A DNA stretch of 64,000 nucleotides from an uncultured Bacilli bacterium. Its GTDB lineage: Bacteria; Bacillota_I; Bacilli_A; ML615J-28; CAG-313. The stretch lies in NCBI GenBank assembly GCA_944326155.1, contig CALVCV010000005.1, positions 1 through 64,000 of the forward strand. The letters are read 5' to 3'. Of the stretch, positions 54,409 to 63,815 are shown piece after piece. A model generated the notes under the pieces. It saw only the letters and a program-made list of their open reading frames with translations. It was not told the DNA's origin and did not search any database. The position numbers and the translations under genes were made by a program. Every line of letters starts with the position of its first letter. The first letter of the stretch is position 1.

Positions 54409-56520
54409 ATGGAAATGCAAGATTATTCAAAAGACGAAAAGGTTCTAGAGAAATTTGGACGTGACGTCACACAAAGTGTGAAAGATGGTAAAATTGATCC
54501 AGTAATTGGACGTGAAGAAGAAATATTGCGTATTGTTAAAATTCTTGCGCGAAAAACCAAAAATAATCCAATTTTAATTGGTCCTCCCGGAGTGGGTAAG
54601 ACAGCAATCATTGAGGGTTTAGCTGCCCGTATCGTTAAAGAAGATGTTCCGGAGAATTTAAAAGGATGTCATATATATGAGCTCGATATGGGATCACTTG
54701 TTGCAGGTGCCAAATATCGTGGTGAATTTGAGGAAAGATTAAAAGCAGTTTTAAATAAGATTAAAGAAAAAAATGGTGAAATGATTCTTTTTATTGATGA
54801 GATTCATTTGATTGTCGGTGCAGGTCGTGCGGATGGTGCCCTTGACGCTGGAAACATGTTAAAGCCAATGCTTGCACGTGGAGAATTACATTGTATCGGT
54901 GCTACAACATTAAATGAATATCGAAATTATATTGAAAAGGATTCAGCCCTTGAAAGACGTTTTGAAAAGGTTTATATCAGTGAACCAACAGTTGAAGATA
55001 CGATTAGTATATTAAGAGGATTAAAAGATCGCTTTGAAGTATATCACGGTGTAAGAATTTCTGACCCTGCTATCATTGCTGCTGCAACCCTTTCAAATCG
55101 TTATATTACTGATCGTTACTTACCAGATAAAGCAATTGATTTAATTGATGAAGCATGTGCATCTATTAGAACTGAGATGAATTCAATGCCAAATGAACTA
55201 GATTTGTTACAAAGACAAATTATGCAACTTGAAATTGAAAAGACAGCCCTTGGAAAAGAAAAGGATGCTCTTTCTAAAGAAAGACTAGAAAAGATTGCTA
55301 AAGAATTAGATGAGAAAAAACAACAATTTGATGAAATGATGAAAAAGTGGAAGAAAGAAAAAGAAGAATTATCATCGATTAAACAAAAACAAAAAGATTT
55401 GGAAAGTTATAAAAAAGAATATGACGATGCTTTATTACGAGCAGATTATAACCGAGCTGGTGAATTAATTTATAAAATTATTCCTAGTCTTGAAAAAGAA
55501 ATTAATGCTTATGAACAAAAATCTGCTAATAATAAGATGATATCAGAAGTAGTCACCGAAAATGATATTGCGGATATCATTTCTAAATCAACAAATATTC
55601 CTGTTTCTAAACTTGTACAAGGTGAAAAGGAAAAATTATTAGGTTTAAAAGATATTCTTGCGAAAAGAGTGATTGGCCAAGATGAAGCCTTGACGCTTGT
55701 AAGTGACGCCATCATTAGACAAAGATCAGGTATTAAAGATGAAAATAGACCAATTGGTTCTTTCTTATTCCTTGGTCCTACCGGTGTTGGTAAGACTGAA
55801 GTTTGTAAGAGTCTCGCTGAAGCACTATTCGATAGTGAGTCACATATTGTTCGTTTTGACATGAGTGAGTATATGGAACCCCATTCTGTGTCTAGACTAA
55901 TTGGTGCGCCTCCTGGATATGTTGGGTATGATGAAGGTGGTCAATTGACAGAAGCTGTTAGAAGAAGACCATATTCAATTGTGTTGTTTGATGAGATTGA
56001 GAAAGCTCATCGTGATATTTTCAATATCTTATTACAAATTCTTGATGATGGTAGATTAACTGATTCTCAAGGTAGAGTGGTTGACTTTAAAAATACTATT
56101 ATTATCATGACTTCTAACTTAGGTAGTGAATATCTTTTAAATCATGAAGCAAATGCCAATGAATTAGTTATGAATGAGGTTCGTGCCCATTTTAGACCGG
56201 AGTTCTTAAATCGTATCGATGAAATCGTTATGTTTAATCCATTATCAAGAGAAGTTCAAATTAAGATTGTAGATAAACTTTTAAATGAATTAAAAGTAAG
56301 ACTTGATAAAAATAATATTAAAGTTGATTTTACAAATAGTTTGAAGAAATATATTATTGATAATAGTTATAATACGACATATGGCGCAAGACCTATTAAA
56401 AGATTTATTCAGAAGAATATTGAAACTGAAATTGCAAAAAAAATCATTTCATCCGAAATTGAGCCCAATGCTTATTACGTGATTGATTATCAAGGTCACT
56501 TGATTATTAATAAGAAATAA
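54409..56520 (+). CDS. clpB: ClpB disaggregase lacking the N domain
   Basis: 703 residues. NBD1: [16 protein letters not shown]. Middle coiled-coil about residues 270-385 (long, ClpB-type). NBD2: [17 protein letters not shown], and arginine-finger region [10 protein letters not shown]; the C-terminal small domain includes [13 protein letters not shown]. Start ATG 54409 has AGAGG eight bases before it; an upstream GTG at 54400 overlaps that site. The usual ~150-residue N domain is absent, leaving only about 25 residues before the first AAA domain, comparable to the short ClpB isoform. Works with DnaK on aggregated proteins. The long middle domain argues against ClpC. Confidence 0.93.
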   Translation: MEMQDYSKDEKVLEKFGRDVTQSVKDGKIDPVIGREEEILRIVKILARKTKNNPILIGPPGVGKTAIIEGLAARIVKEDVPENLKGCHIYELDMGSLVAGAKYRGEFEERLKAVLNKIKEKNGEMILFIDEIHLIVGAGRADGALDAGNMLKPMLARGELHCIGATTLNEYRNYIEKDSALERRFEKVYISEPTVEDTISILRGLKDRFEVYHGVRISDPAIIAAATLSNRYITDRYLPDKAIDLIDEACASIRTEMNSMPNELDLLQRQIMQLEIEKTALGKEKDALSKERLEKIAKELDEKKQQFDEMMKKWKKEKEELSSIKQKQKDLESYKKEYDDALLRADYNRAGELIYKIIPSLEKEINAYEQKSANNKMISEVVTENDIADIISKSTNIPVSKLVQGEKEKLLGLKDILAKRVIGQDEALTLVSDAIIRQRSGIKDENRPIGSFLFLGPTGVGKTEVCKSLAEALFDSESHIVRFDMSEYMEPHSVSRLIGAPPGYVGYDEGGQLTEAVRRRPYSIVLFDEIEKAHRDIFNILLQILDDGRLTDSQGRVVDFKNTIIIMTSNLGSEYLLNHEANANELVMNEVRAHFRPEFLNRIDEIVMFNPLSREVQIKIVDKLLNELKVRLDKNNIKVDFTNSLKKYIIDNSYNTTYGARPIKRFIQKNIETEIAKKIISSEIEPNAYYVIDYQGHLIINKK

Positions 56521-56530
56521 ACAAAATATA

Positions 56531-56560
56531 AAAAACGAGTAGTAAACCTACTCGTTTTTT
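56531..56560. terminator. Terminator of clpB
   Basis: AAAAACGAGTAG pairs with CTACTCGTTTTT around TAAAC, followed by a further T. Confidence 0.9.
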
Positions 56561-56592
56561 ATGATAAAAAGTTAAGAATAAAAGTTTTTATT

Positions 56593-56622
56593 TTGGACAA
56601 AATGTCTAAAATAAGATATAAT
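56593..56622 (+). promoter_or_regulatory. Promoter of the AlkD-like gene
   Basis: TTGGACA region and TATAAT at 56617, spacer 17-18. Only 15 bases separate the -10 from the ATG, so the 5' leader is very short. Confidence 0.6.
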
Positions 56623-56637
56623 ATGGAGGGTGAAAAT

Positions 56638-57336
56638 ATGTTAGAAGAATTTTATCAATTAAAGGATGAAACAAAGGTTGCATTTATAACAAAAATTGCT
56701 AGTACAAACATACCATCTTTAGGTATCACTATCCCAAAAATTAAAACTTTTGTCAAAAGTCATGATATTACATATGATACACTAGATCAAATTCCACTCA
56801 ATCAATATATTGAACAAGATGTGCTATATGGTTTATTTTTAAATAAGCTTGCTAAAAATAAAGATAAAGCATATTATCAGCATTTTTTAGCATATGTAAA
56901 ATATTTAGATAACTGGATTACGTGTGATACGTTTGTGTCAAGTACAAAATTTAAACTTGCCGAATATGACCAACTTTATCAAATTATTAGCTATCTTTTA
57001 AAACAGGAAGGTATTATGACTAGATGTGGATTGGTACTATTAAAAAAATATTTTATTAAAGAAAAACCATTTGATGAAATTTTTAAATTAATCAAAACTA
57101 TCCAATATGGGTTATATTATGTTGATATGGGATGTGCTTGGTTGCTTGCAACAATGGCCTGTTTTGACTTTGAGTATATATATTCCCATCTTGATGAAAT
57201 TGCTAGTATGTCTTTTTTCGTTTATAAAAAAACGATCCAAAAGATGAAAGAGTCATATCTAATCACACCTTTTCAAAAGGATAGATTAAAAAAATTTGTG
57301 CGTATAGCTCAGAAGGACAGAGCAGCTGCCTCCTAA
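56638..57336 (+). CDS. AlkD-like DNA alkylation repair protein
   Basis: 232 residues of HEAT-like repeats. DNWITCDTF matches the active-site region of AlkD (D-N-W-x-x-x-D), and GCAWLLATMACFDF and KTIQKMKESYLI match later repeats. AlkD excises positively charged alkylated bases such as 3- and 7-alkylpurines. GGAGGG is seven bases before ATG 56638. The frame does not stop before tRNA-Arg: the last 12 residues (VRIAQKDRAAAS) are read from the tRNA and the stop TAA lies in its anticodon loop. Family members normally end just before this point. Confidence 0.85.
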   Translation: MLEEFYQLKDETKVAFITKIASTNIPSLGITIPKIKTFVKSHDITYDTLDQIPLNQYIEQDVLYGLFLNKLAKNKDKAYYQHFLAYVKYLDNWITCDTFVSSTKFKLAEYDQLYQIISYLLKQEGIMTRCGLVLLKKYFIKEKPFDEIFKLIKTIQYGLYYVDMGCAWLLATMACFDFEYIYSHLDEIASMSFFVYKKTIQKMKESYLITPFQKDRLKKFVRIAQKDRAAAS

Positions 57337-57374
57337 GCAGCAGGTCGGATGTTCGAATCATCTTACGCACGCCA
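57298..57374 (+). tRNA. tRNA-Arg (anticodon CCT)
   Basis: Full cloverleaf: acceptor GTGCGTA/TACGCAC with discriminator G and encoded CCA, D stem GCTC/GAGC, anticodon stem GCTGC/GCAGC with loop CTCCTAA (anticodon CCT at 57332-57334), T arm GGATG-TTCGAAT-CATCT with one G-U. Decodes AGG. It overlaps the end of the AlkD-like frame by 39 bases on the same strand and is followed by its own terminator. Confidence 0.95.
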
Positions 57375-57381
57375 GGAAAAT

Positions 57382-57405
57382 AAAAAGGAGGTATCTCCTT
57401 TTTTT
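57382..57405 (+). terminator. Terminator after tRNA-Arg
   Basis: AAAAAGGAG pairs with CTCCTTTTT around GTAT, followed by TT. Confidence 0.88.
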
Positions 57406-57424
57406 AAATAACTTATTATATAAG

Positions 57425-57453
57425 TTGTAAAAAGACTCCAAAAAAAGTATAAT
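57425..57453 (+). promoter_or_regulatory. Promoter of the second ABC exporter pair
   Basis: TTGTAA, 17-bp spacer, TATAAT. AACTTAT at 57410 and ATAAGTT at 57420 form a 7-bp inverted repeat that overlaps the -35 box and could be a repressor site. Confidence 0.65.
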
Positions 57454-57479
57454 AAATAAAAACAAAAAGGAGTACAACT

Positions 57480-59279
57480 ATGAAGTACGGATTATGGAAG
57501 ACATTTATTACTCAAATAAAAAGGATTAATGAAGCAAAATTGTCAGGTACTTATTTATTATATTTTGTAAACGCAATTGTATCAGGTTTAATTCCTGTAA
57601 TAAGTGTTTTTTTTATAAAAATTATTGTTGATGAAATTACGATATCAAATTCAATTGAGCAATTTATTTGGAAAATGTTAATTTTGATTTTATTATCTGC
57701 TCTTTGTTTAGTCTTAAAATCTATTTTTGAAGGAATTCTTGCAGGGAACTTTTTTACCCTTAGACAAAAAGAATTTGAAAGAGTAATCCGTCTATATTAT
57801 AGTACAAAATATGATAATATTGAAGATAGTCTTTTTCAAGATACCATGGAAAGCGCTACAAAAGCTGTTGATGGTGATGATAGAGGATTTCAAAAAACTT
57901 ATACTAACTTTAAATTGATTCTCAATTCGTTATTTAGTATTATTTTATTTAGTATTATTTTAGCCAATTTTCATATTGCTTTAGTTTTTGTTTGTTTATT
58001 TTCTACTATTATTTCAATTATTATTAATAAAAAAATTGCTGATTATCACAAAAAAAGACAAAAAGACTTGGGGCACGCATATAGACAAAAACAATATTAT
58101 AATCAAACCACAAGTGATTTTGCATATGGGAAAGACATTCGTATTTTTTCATTAAAAGAATTTATTATGAAAAAATATCAAGATAAATCACTTTCTTATA
58201 TTAAGGTATTAAGTGATTTATTGAATAAAGAATTTAAATATGGCTTATTTGGATTAATTACTTTATTGATTCAAGATAGCGTTGCATATATTTTAGTCAT
58301 ATATAGTGCAATTCAAAAACAAATTACCTTGTCAGAGGTAACACTATATATTTCATCAATTGTAACCTTTACGACTATTCTTAGAACATTGTCAGACAAT
58401 ATGATTGATTTAATTAAAAATTTAAAACTTACGATAGGCTATTTTGACTTTTTAGATTCAACAAATTTGGAAGAAAAATTAGCATTTTATAATGCTGATT
58501 ATCATGAAGGTGTTAGCATTGAATTTAGAAATGTTTGGTTTAAGTATCCTAATACAGAAAAATATGTGCTTAAGGATTTAAATTTTAAAATTAATGCCAA
58601 AGAAAAGATTGCAATTGTAGGTACAAATGGTGCTGGTAAAACAACAATTGTGAAATTAATATGTGGCTTATTCGAACCAACTAGAGGACAAATTTTTATA
58701 AATGGGATTGATTTAAAAACTTTGGATAAAAAAGATTATCAAAAACTCATTTCTACAGTTTTTCAAGATTATGATATCTATGCTTTATCTATTTTAGAAA
58801 ACGTTGGTGGTATCAAATATGATAGACAAAAAGCTATTAGTTGTATCGAAAATGTAGGATTAAAAGAAACCATTGAAAGTTTACCTAAAGGATATGATAC
58901 CAATTTATTAAAAGTTATTGATGAACAAGGAATAGATTTGTCAGGTGGTCAAAAGCAAAAATTAGCAATTGCTCGTGCATTATATAAAAATGGTGGCATA
59001 GTGATTTTAGATGAACCAACAAGTGCTCTTGATGCTTTGGCCGAAGCGTCCATTTATCAGCAATTTGCAGGTTTAGTTGAAAATAAAACAGCTATTTATA
59101 TTTCACATCGTCTTTCTTCAACAAAGTTTTGTGATCGTATTTTATTCTTCAATCAAAATGGATTACAAGAAGAAGGTTCACATGAAGATTTAATGAACCA
59201 AAAACAAGAATATTATCACATGTTTATGGTTCAAGGCAAATATTATCAAGAAAGGGAAGATGAAGATGAAAATAATTAA
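57480..59279 (+). CDS. ABC exporter half-transporter
   Basis: 599 residues. Membrane domain about residues 20-320, then the ATPase domain: Walker A GTNGAGKTT, Q-loop FQDYDIYA, signature LSGGQKQKLAIARA, Walker B IVILDEPTSALD, H-loop SHRLS. AAAGGAG precedes the ATG. Paired with the next gene as a heterodimeric exporter of the same type as the pair at 2-5.7 kb. Substrate unknown; lipid, peptide or drug. Confidence 0.9.
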   Translation: MKYGLWKTFITQIKRINEAKLSGTYLLYFVNAIVSGLIPVISVFFIKIIVDEITISNSIEQFIWKMLILILLSALCLVLKSIFEGILAGNFFTLRQKEFERVIRLYYSTKYDNIEDSLFQDTMESATKAVDGDDRGFQKTYTNFKLILNSLFSIILFSIILANFHIALVFVCLFSTIISIIINKKIADYHKKRQKDLGHAYRQKQYYNQTTSDFAYGKDIRIFSLKEFIMKKYQDKSLSYIKVLSDLLNKEFKYGLFGLITLLIQDSVAYILVIYSAIQKQITLSEVTLYISSIVTFTTILRTLSDNMIDLIKNLKLTIGYFDFLDSTNLEEKLAFYNADYHEGVSIEFRNVWFKYPNTEKYVLKDLNFKINAKEKIAIVGTNGAGKTTIVKLICGLFEPTRGQIFINGIDLKTLDKKDYQKLISTVFQDYDIYALSILENVGGIKYDRQKAISCIENVGLKETIESLPKGYDTNLLKVIDEQGIDLSGGQKQKLAIARALYKNGGIVILDEPTSALDALAEASIYQQFAGLVENKTAIYISHRLSSTKFCDRILFFNQNGLQEEGSHEDLMNQKQEYYHMFMVQGKYYQEREDEDENN

Positions 59280-61017
59280 AATGTTATTATCTTTTATTAA
59301 ATTATCCTTTAAAGAATATCATACTTATTTTGTTGTCTTGATTTTTAATACGTTAGTTTTGTCAGCGCAGACAATTTTTGCCGCTTATACGCTTAGTTTA
59401 ATCATTTCCCTAATTGAGACAAATAACTTTTCTTCTTCTTTAAACTATGCTATTTTAATTGTATTTGTTGAAGTTTTGTTACTTTTCTTAAAACTTTTAT
59501 GTCAAAAATTATTATCTAAACATCAAGCCATCATGGAAGTGAAAATTGATCAACTATTGGCACGAAAAATTATGGAGCTTCCTTTTAGTTATTTAGAAGA
59601 TCCAAAGTACTTAGAATTAGAAAAGAGTGCTTCTTTTAGTATCAATAATATGGGGGCTATAATTGGCATCTTTAATAGTATTTCAACTCTATTTTCTAAT
59701 ATAATTACGTTATTTGGTTTGCTAATTATTATTTTATCTTTTGATTATTTAATTCCACTTATATTATTTGGTGGTACAATCTTAACATGTGTAGTTATTC
59801 TTTTATCGATGAAATTTCAAATTAAATTTTATCAAAATTTACTACCAATTAATTATAAATATGGATATTATTTTAATACAGTTATTTCACCTGTGAAAAT
59901 TAAAGAATTGAAGATGTATTCAATCTATGAAATTTTATATCAAAATTTTTGTGTCTATGGTAGAACAGTTACAAAAAGTTTTGTGAAATATTATATTAAA
60001 ACAAGTTTATTTTATACCTTATCAGTGATTTTAAGATATATCCAGTTAGCAATTGTTTATGCCTTAATGGGCATTAAAACCATTACTGAAAAATTACCAA
60101 TTTCACAGTTTACTTTATTAGCTCAAACGGCGCTTTCTTTTACTACTACCGTTCAAAGTATTGTAGAATCATCAACCAATTTTTTTAGAAATGTTGAATA
60201 TATTAAACCATTTATGGAATTTATGGCTGTTGATACAGACAAAAAAAACCTTGCGACAAAGCTATTACAATCTATAAAGAAAATTGAATTTAAAGATGTA
60301 ACTTTTAAATATCCAAATACGGATAAGATTGTTTTAAATCATGTTTCTTTTATATTGTATGATTCAGAAAAAATTTCGATTGTTGGTTTAAATGGTGCTG
60401 GTAAAACAACAATTGTGAAATTACTCTGTAAATTATATGAACCATGTGAAGGTACGATTTTAGTTAATGATATTCCAATTGATGAATATGAGAATGAATC
60501 GTATATTAGGCAAATTGGAGCTGTTTTTCAAGATTACAAACTCTTTGCGTATTCCATTAAAGATAATATTGATCCAACTGGTCAAATTGATGTTAAAACA
60601 ATATGTAATGATATTGGCATTGGTACTGCTATTGAAGCTCTTCCAAAACAATATAATTCTTTAATTGGAAAATATTATGATGAAAGTGGTGTTGAATTAT
60701 CTGGTGGACAATTGCAAAAAATTGCTATAGCAAGAGCTTTAGCAAAAAAGGGAAGTTTATTAATTTTAGATGAACCAACAAGTGCACTAGATCCAATAGC
60801 CGAGGCTGAAATCTATGAGAATTTCAATCATTTATCAAAAGATAAGATGGCTATATATATATCTCATCGGATGTCATCTTCTATTTTTTGTGATAAAATT
60901 TTAGTTTTAGATAATGGTATAATCACCGATTTTGATACCCATAAGAATTTAATGTTAAAAAAAGATTCATTATATTACAAATTATTTATGACTCAGTCTA
61001 AAAACTATAAATTATAA
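59266..61017 (+). CDS. ABC exporter half-transporter, partner
   Basis: 583 residues; membrane domain to about 300, then Walker A GLNGAGKTT, Q-loop FQDYKLFA, signature LSGGQLQKIAIARA, Walker B LLILDEPTSALD, H-loop SHRMS. It overlaps the upstream gene by 14 bases. ATG 59266 is eight bases from AAGGGA, while the in-frame ATG at 59260 is only two bases away. Stop lies in the shared terminator with the convergent acyltransferase gene. Confidence 0.9.
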   Translation: MKIIKMLLSFIKLSFKEYHTYFVVLIFNTLVLSAQTIFAAYTLSLIISLIETNNFSSSLNYAILIVFVEVLLLFLKLLCQKLLSKHQAIMEVKIDQLLARKIMELPFSYLEDPKYLELEKSASFSINNMGAIIGIFNSISTLFSNIITLFGLLIIILSFDYLIPLILFGGTILTCVVILLSMKFQIKFYQNLLPINYKYGYYFNTVISPVKIKELKMYSIYEILYQNFCVYGRTVTKSFVKYYIKTSLFYTLSVILRYIQLAIVYALMGIKTITEKLPISQFTLLAQTALSFTTTVQSIVESSTNFFRNVEYIKPFMEFMAVDTDKKNLATKLLQSIKKIEFKDVTFKYPNTDKIVLNHVSFILYDSEKISIVGLNGAGKTTIVKLLCKLYEPCEGTILVNDIPIDEYENESYIRQIGAVFQDYKLFAYSIKDNIDPTGQIDVKTICNDIGIGTAIEALPKQYNSLIGKYYDESGVELSGGQLQKIAIARALAKKGSLLILDEPTSALDPIAEAEIYENFNHLSKDKMAIYISHRMSSSIFCDKILVLDNGIITDFDTHKNLMLKKDSLYYKLFMTQSKNYKL

Positions 61018-61055
61018 AAAAACACCTTGAAATTATTTTTTCAAGGTGTTTTTTT
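61016..61055. terminator. Shared bidirectional terminator
   Basis: AACACCTTGAAA and TTTCAAGGTGTT pair, flanked by A-run and T-run. It ends both the ABC operon and the convergent plsC gene, whose stop lies in the loop. Confidence 0.9.
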
Positions 61056-61866
61056 CTTTTTGATAAGTATCAATTAAGTCTCTTGCTAAAAGACTTAGTT
61101 CAGTGCTATTTAGGTTCTCATAATCAGTATAATAGAGCGTTTTTAAAATATCAATGTGAACAATTGTTTTTTTCCAAGGAGCATTTTTGTGAATAAAATT
61201 GGTATTGTTTATAGCACATATCGCAATAGGTGATTTGACTTTCATTGCAATTTTAAAAGTTCCAGGATGAAAATTTAAAAGTTGACCTGTTTTGCTTCTT
61301 GTACCTTCGGGACAAACATGAATATAACTATCATTATTTGCAATAAATTCAGAGGCTTTTTTAATTGCTTTGATTGCTTGATGTGCATCCTGACGATCAA
61401 GTGCAATAAATCCCGCATTGTGAATAAATTTACCAACAATAGGTACTGTTTCATTTTCTTTTTTGGTAATACAAATCATCGGTTGATTCCTAAAGCAATT
61501 GATAAATAACAAGGGATCATAGTTGGATAAATGATTTGAAATAAATAAAAATTTTTGATTTTTTGGTAGTTTATCAAGGCCACTAATTTGAACCTTTACT
61601 TTTGAAAACTTAACAATTAAATAAATGGTTTGTTTTACAATAAAGTAATAAAATAAATTGGGTTTTCTTTTTTCTTTTTTAATTGATAGACAAAGTGACC
61701 ATATATATAAAATAATGATATATAACAAAAAATAAAGAACAAAAAAGACAAATATTAAAATAATAGGTACAAAAAATAAATACCAATTAGCATATAAATT
61801 GCCAAGAATATAAACTAAAATCGCGCTAATTATGCTTAAAAGCCAGAAAGTTATATAAAAAATCAT
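61033..61866 (-). CDS. plsC: 1-acyl-glycerol-3-phosphate acyltransferase (PlsC family)
   Basis: 277 residues. Two N-terminal membrane helices (about 3-23 and 28-60), then the acyltransferase motif NHLSNYDPLL (His112, Asp117) and the glycerol-phosphate-binding CPEGTRSKTG near residue 183. It makes phosphatidic acid from lysophosphatidic acid at the membrane. GAGGAG precedes the ATG. On the minus strand a TATAAT lies at 61894-61899, and a 7-bp palindrome (ATTTTAT-G-ATAAAAT, 61904-61918) overlaps the spacer; this may be the control site. Confidence 0.9.
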   Translation of the reverse strand: MIFYITFWLLSIISAILVYILGNLYANWYLFFVPIILIFVFFVLYFLLYIIILYIWSLCLSIKKEKRKPNLFYYFIVKQTIYLIVKFSKVKVQISGLDKLPKNQKFLFISNHLSNYDPLLFINCFRNQPMICITKKENETVPIVGKFIHNAGFIALDRQDAHQAIKAIKKASEFIANNDSYIHVCPEGTRSKTGQLLNFHPGTFKIAMKVKSPIAICAINNTNFIHKNAPWKKTIVHIDILKTLYYTDYENLNSTELSLLARDLIDTYQKEKNTLKK

Positions 61867-61975
61867 ACTATTCTCCTCAGAAAACTTATTTATATTATAT
61901 CATATTTTATGATAAAATGCTAAATATATAATTTAATAGTTTAAGTTATACAAAAAGTAAATAGCATAAAAAATT

Positions 61976-62004
61976 TTGACATATCATTTAAAATATGGTA
62001 TAAT
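61976..62004 (+). promoter_or_regulatory. Promoter of mntP
   Basis: TTGACA, 17-bp spacer, extended -10 TGGTATAAT. The leader is only about 30 bases, too short for the manganese riboswitch often found before this gene family. Confidence 0.88.
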
Positions 62005-62039
62005 CATTAAAATTAGTAAGTAAATAAAGGAAGCTTTTT

Positions 62040-62612
62040 ATGGGAATTGTTGAATTAATTTTAATTAGCATTGGCCTTGCAATGGATGCTTTTGCTGTAT
62101 CTATTTGTAAGGGTATTAAAATGCCATCGAAAAAATTTTGGCATATTTTAGTGATTGCATTATTCTTTGGTGGATTTCAAATGTTAATGCCTATTATTGG
62201 ATGGTTTTTAGGAAGCCGATTTGAGACATATATTACAAACTTTGATCATTGGATTGCCTTTTTACTTCTTTTCATTATTGGTGGAAAGATGATTATTGAA
62301 TCATTTAAAAAGGATAATGATGAAAGTGAGGTAACAGAAAAGTTTGATTTAAAAGAAATTTTTATTCTAGCTATTGCAACAAGTATTGATGCTTTAGCAG
62401 TGGGCATTACTTTTGCTTTTTTAAAAGTTAATATTTTACTTGCAGGTTCATTAATAGGTATTATAACCTGTGCTCTATCAGTAGTAGGAGTGGTAATTGG
62501 AAGTTTAGTTGGTGGCAAGTTTAAAAATAAAGCCGAATTATTAGGAGGTATCATTTTAGTATTAATTGGTTTAAAGATTTTGCTTGAACATTTAGAAGTC
62601 ATCCATTTTTAA
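62040..62612 (+). CDS. mntP: Manganese efflux pump MntP family
   Basis: 190 residues in two homologous halves of three helices. Each half carries the metal-site motif: GLAMDAFAVSICKG and ATSIDALAVGI, with the key Asp in each. Glycine-rich helices (GGFQMLMP, GGKMIIE, GGIILVLIG) agree. It exports Mn2+ across the membrane. AAAGGAAG precedes the ATG. Single-gene unit with its own promoter; the nahK-like gene follows after 66 bases. Confidence 0.92.
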   Translation: MGIVELILISIGLAMDAFAVSICKGIKMPSKKFWHILVIALFFGGFQMLMPIIGWFLGSRFETYITNFDHWIAFLLLFIIGGKMIIESFKKDNDESEVTEKFDLKEIFILAIATSIDALAVGITFAFLKVNILLAGSLIGIITCALSVVGVVIGSLVGGKFKNKAELLGGIILVLIGLKILLEHLEVIHF

Positions 62613-62678
62613 TCCATTCATAAATGCCTATATTTATTCATATATTTTAATATAAAATAAGATAGGTGTGATAAAAGA

Positions 62679-63815
62679 TTGGATTATAAAAGACAGTTAT
62701 ATAAAGTCATTAAAGAATATTTTAATCCAAATAAAGTTGTAAGTATTAGACCATATGGTGGAGGCCTAATCAATAGTACATTTCTTGTTGAATTTCCTGA
62801 TACAAGGTACATCTTACAAAAAGTAAATGAATATGTATTTGCAAGTCCCATTGGAGTCATGTATAATATCGGTTTAATAACCAATTATATTCGTAAGAAA
62901 GTCATTTATGAGGGTAAGAATTATCGTAATGCTACTCTTACATTAATTCAAACGATTTGTGGTGAAAATTTTGCGATTGTTGATGAAGAATATTGGCGAT
63001 GTTATACTTGTATTGATGGTATTACATATGATAGTACAACCGATATAGAAATTTTTTATGAAGCAGGAAGAGCGGTTGGTCAATTTCAACAGTTATTGGA
63101 AGGCTTCCATACAAGACTTTTAACTGATAATATTAAAAATTTTCACAATACCCCATATCGTTATGAAAAATTTCAAGAAAGTATTAAACTAGATTTAGCA
63201 AAACGAGTGAAAGAATGTCAAGAAGAAATTGCTTTTATAAAAGAAAGAGCAGATAAAATGAATAAGATTACAAAAGCGCTAGAAGAAGAAAAAATTCCCA
63301 AGCGTGTTGTTCATAACGATACCAAATTAAATAATATTATGTTTGCAAAAGGGCAAAAGCATGCCATGTGTTTAATTGATTTGGATACTGTTATGAAAGG
63401 ATCACTAGTGTATGATTATGGTGATGCCTTAAGACTTGGGGCATCTAACGCAAAAGAAGATGAAATTGACCTTGCCAAAGTATCAATTAATTTTGACCTT
63501 GTCGAGGCTTTTACCAAAGGTTTTCTAGAAGAAACTAAAGATATTATCAAAGAAGCAGAAATTCAGTTATTATTTGATGGTTACTATATTATAACATTAG
63601 AACTAGGAATGCGATTTTTAACCGATTTTCTTGATGGTGACAAATATTTTGCTTTGACGATTGAACAAAAGAAACATCGCCCTAAAATTAATTTAGAAAG
63701 AGCTAAAAATCAGTTAAAACTTGTCTTAGAAATTGAAAAGAATCAAACTAAATTAAAAAACATTATAAAAGAAACGCTTATTAAGATAGGCTATGAAAGG
63801 GAAAAAAATGAATAA
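62679..63815 (+). CDS. nahK: N-acetylhexosamine 1-kinase (NahK type)
   Basis: 378 residues of the aminoglycoside phosphotransferase fold. PYGGGLINSTFLVEF with DTRYILQKVN at the N-terminus, catalytic VVHNDTKLNN (Asp214), metal site LIDLDTVMKGS (Asp234, Asp236), DYGDALRLGASNAKEDE, and LGMRFLTDFLDGD all follow bifidobacterial NahK closely. It phosphorylates GlcNAc or GalNAc at C1 with ATP. Start is TTG, ten bases after AGGTG; there is no in-frame ATG upstream. It overlaps galU by eight bases, joining sugar-1-phosphate formation to nucleotide-sugar synthesis. Confidence 0.85.
   Translation: MDYKRQLYKVIKEYFNPNKVVSIRPYGGGLINSTFLVEFPDTRYILQKVNEYVFASPIGVMYNIGLITNYIRKKVIYEGKNYRNATLTLIQTICGENFAIVDEEYWRCYTCIDGITYDSTTDIEIFYEAGRAVGQFQQLLEGFHTRLLTDNIKNFHNTPYRYEKFQESIKLDLAKRVKECQEEIAFIKERADKMNKITKALEEEKIPKRVVHNDTKLNNIMFAKGQKHAMCLIDLDTVMKGSLVYDYGDALRLGASNAKEDEIDLAKVSINFDLVEAFTKGFLEETKDIIKEAEIQLLFDGYYIITLELGMRFLTDFLDGDKYFALTIEQKKHRPKINLERAKNQLKLVLEIEKNQTKLKNIIKETLIKIGYEREKNE

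Noticed and set aside
54409-56520. ClpC instead of ClpB
   Set aside because: The middle domain is about 115 residues and coiled-coil, as in ClpB; ClpC has a much shorter one.
62004-62039. Manganese (yybP-ykoY) riboswitch before mntP
   Set aside because: The leader from the mapped promoter is only about 30 bases, too short for the aptamer.
62246-62602. 118-codon minus-strand frame
   Set aside because: Shadow of mntP, whose motifs and promoter are clear.
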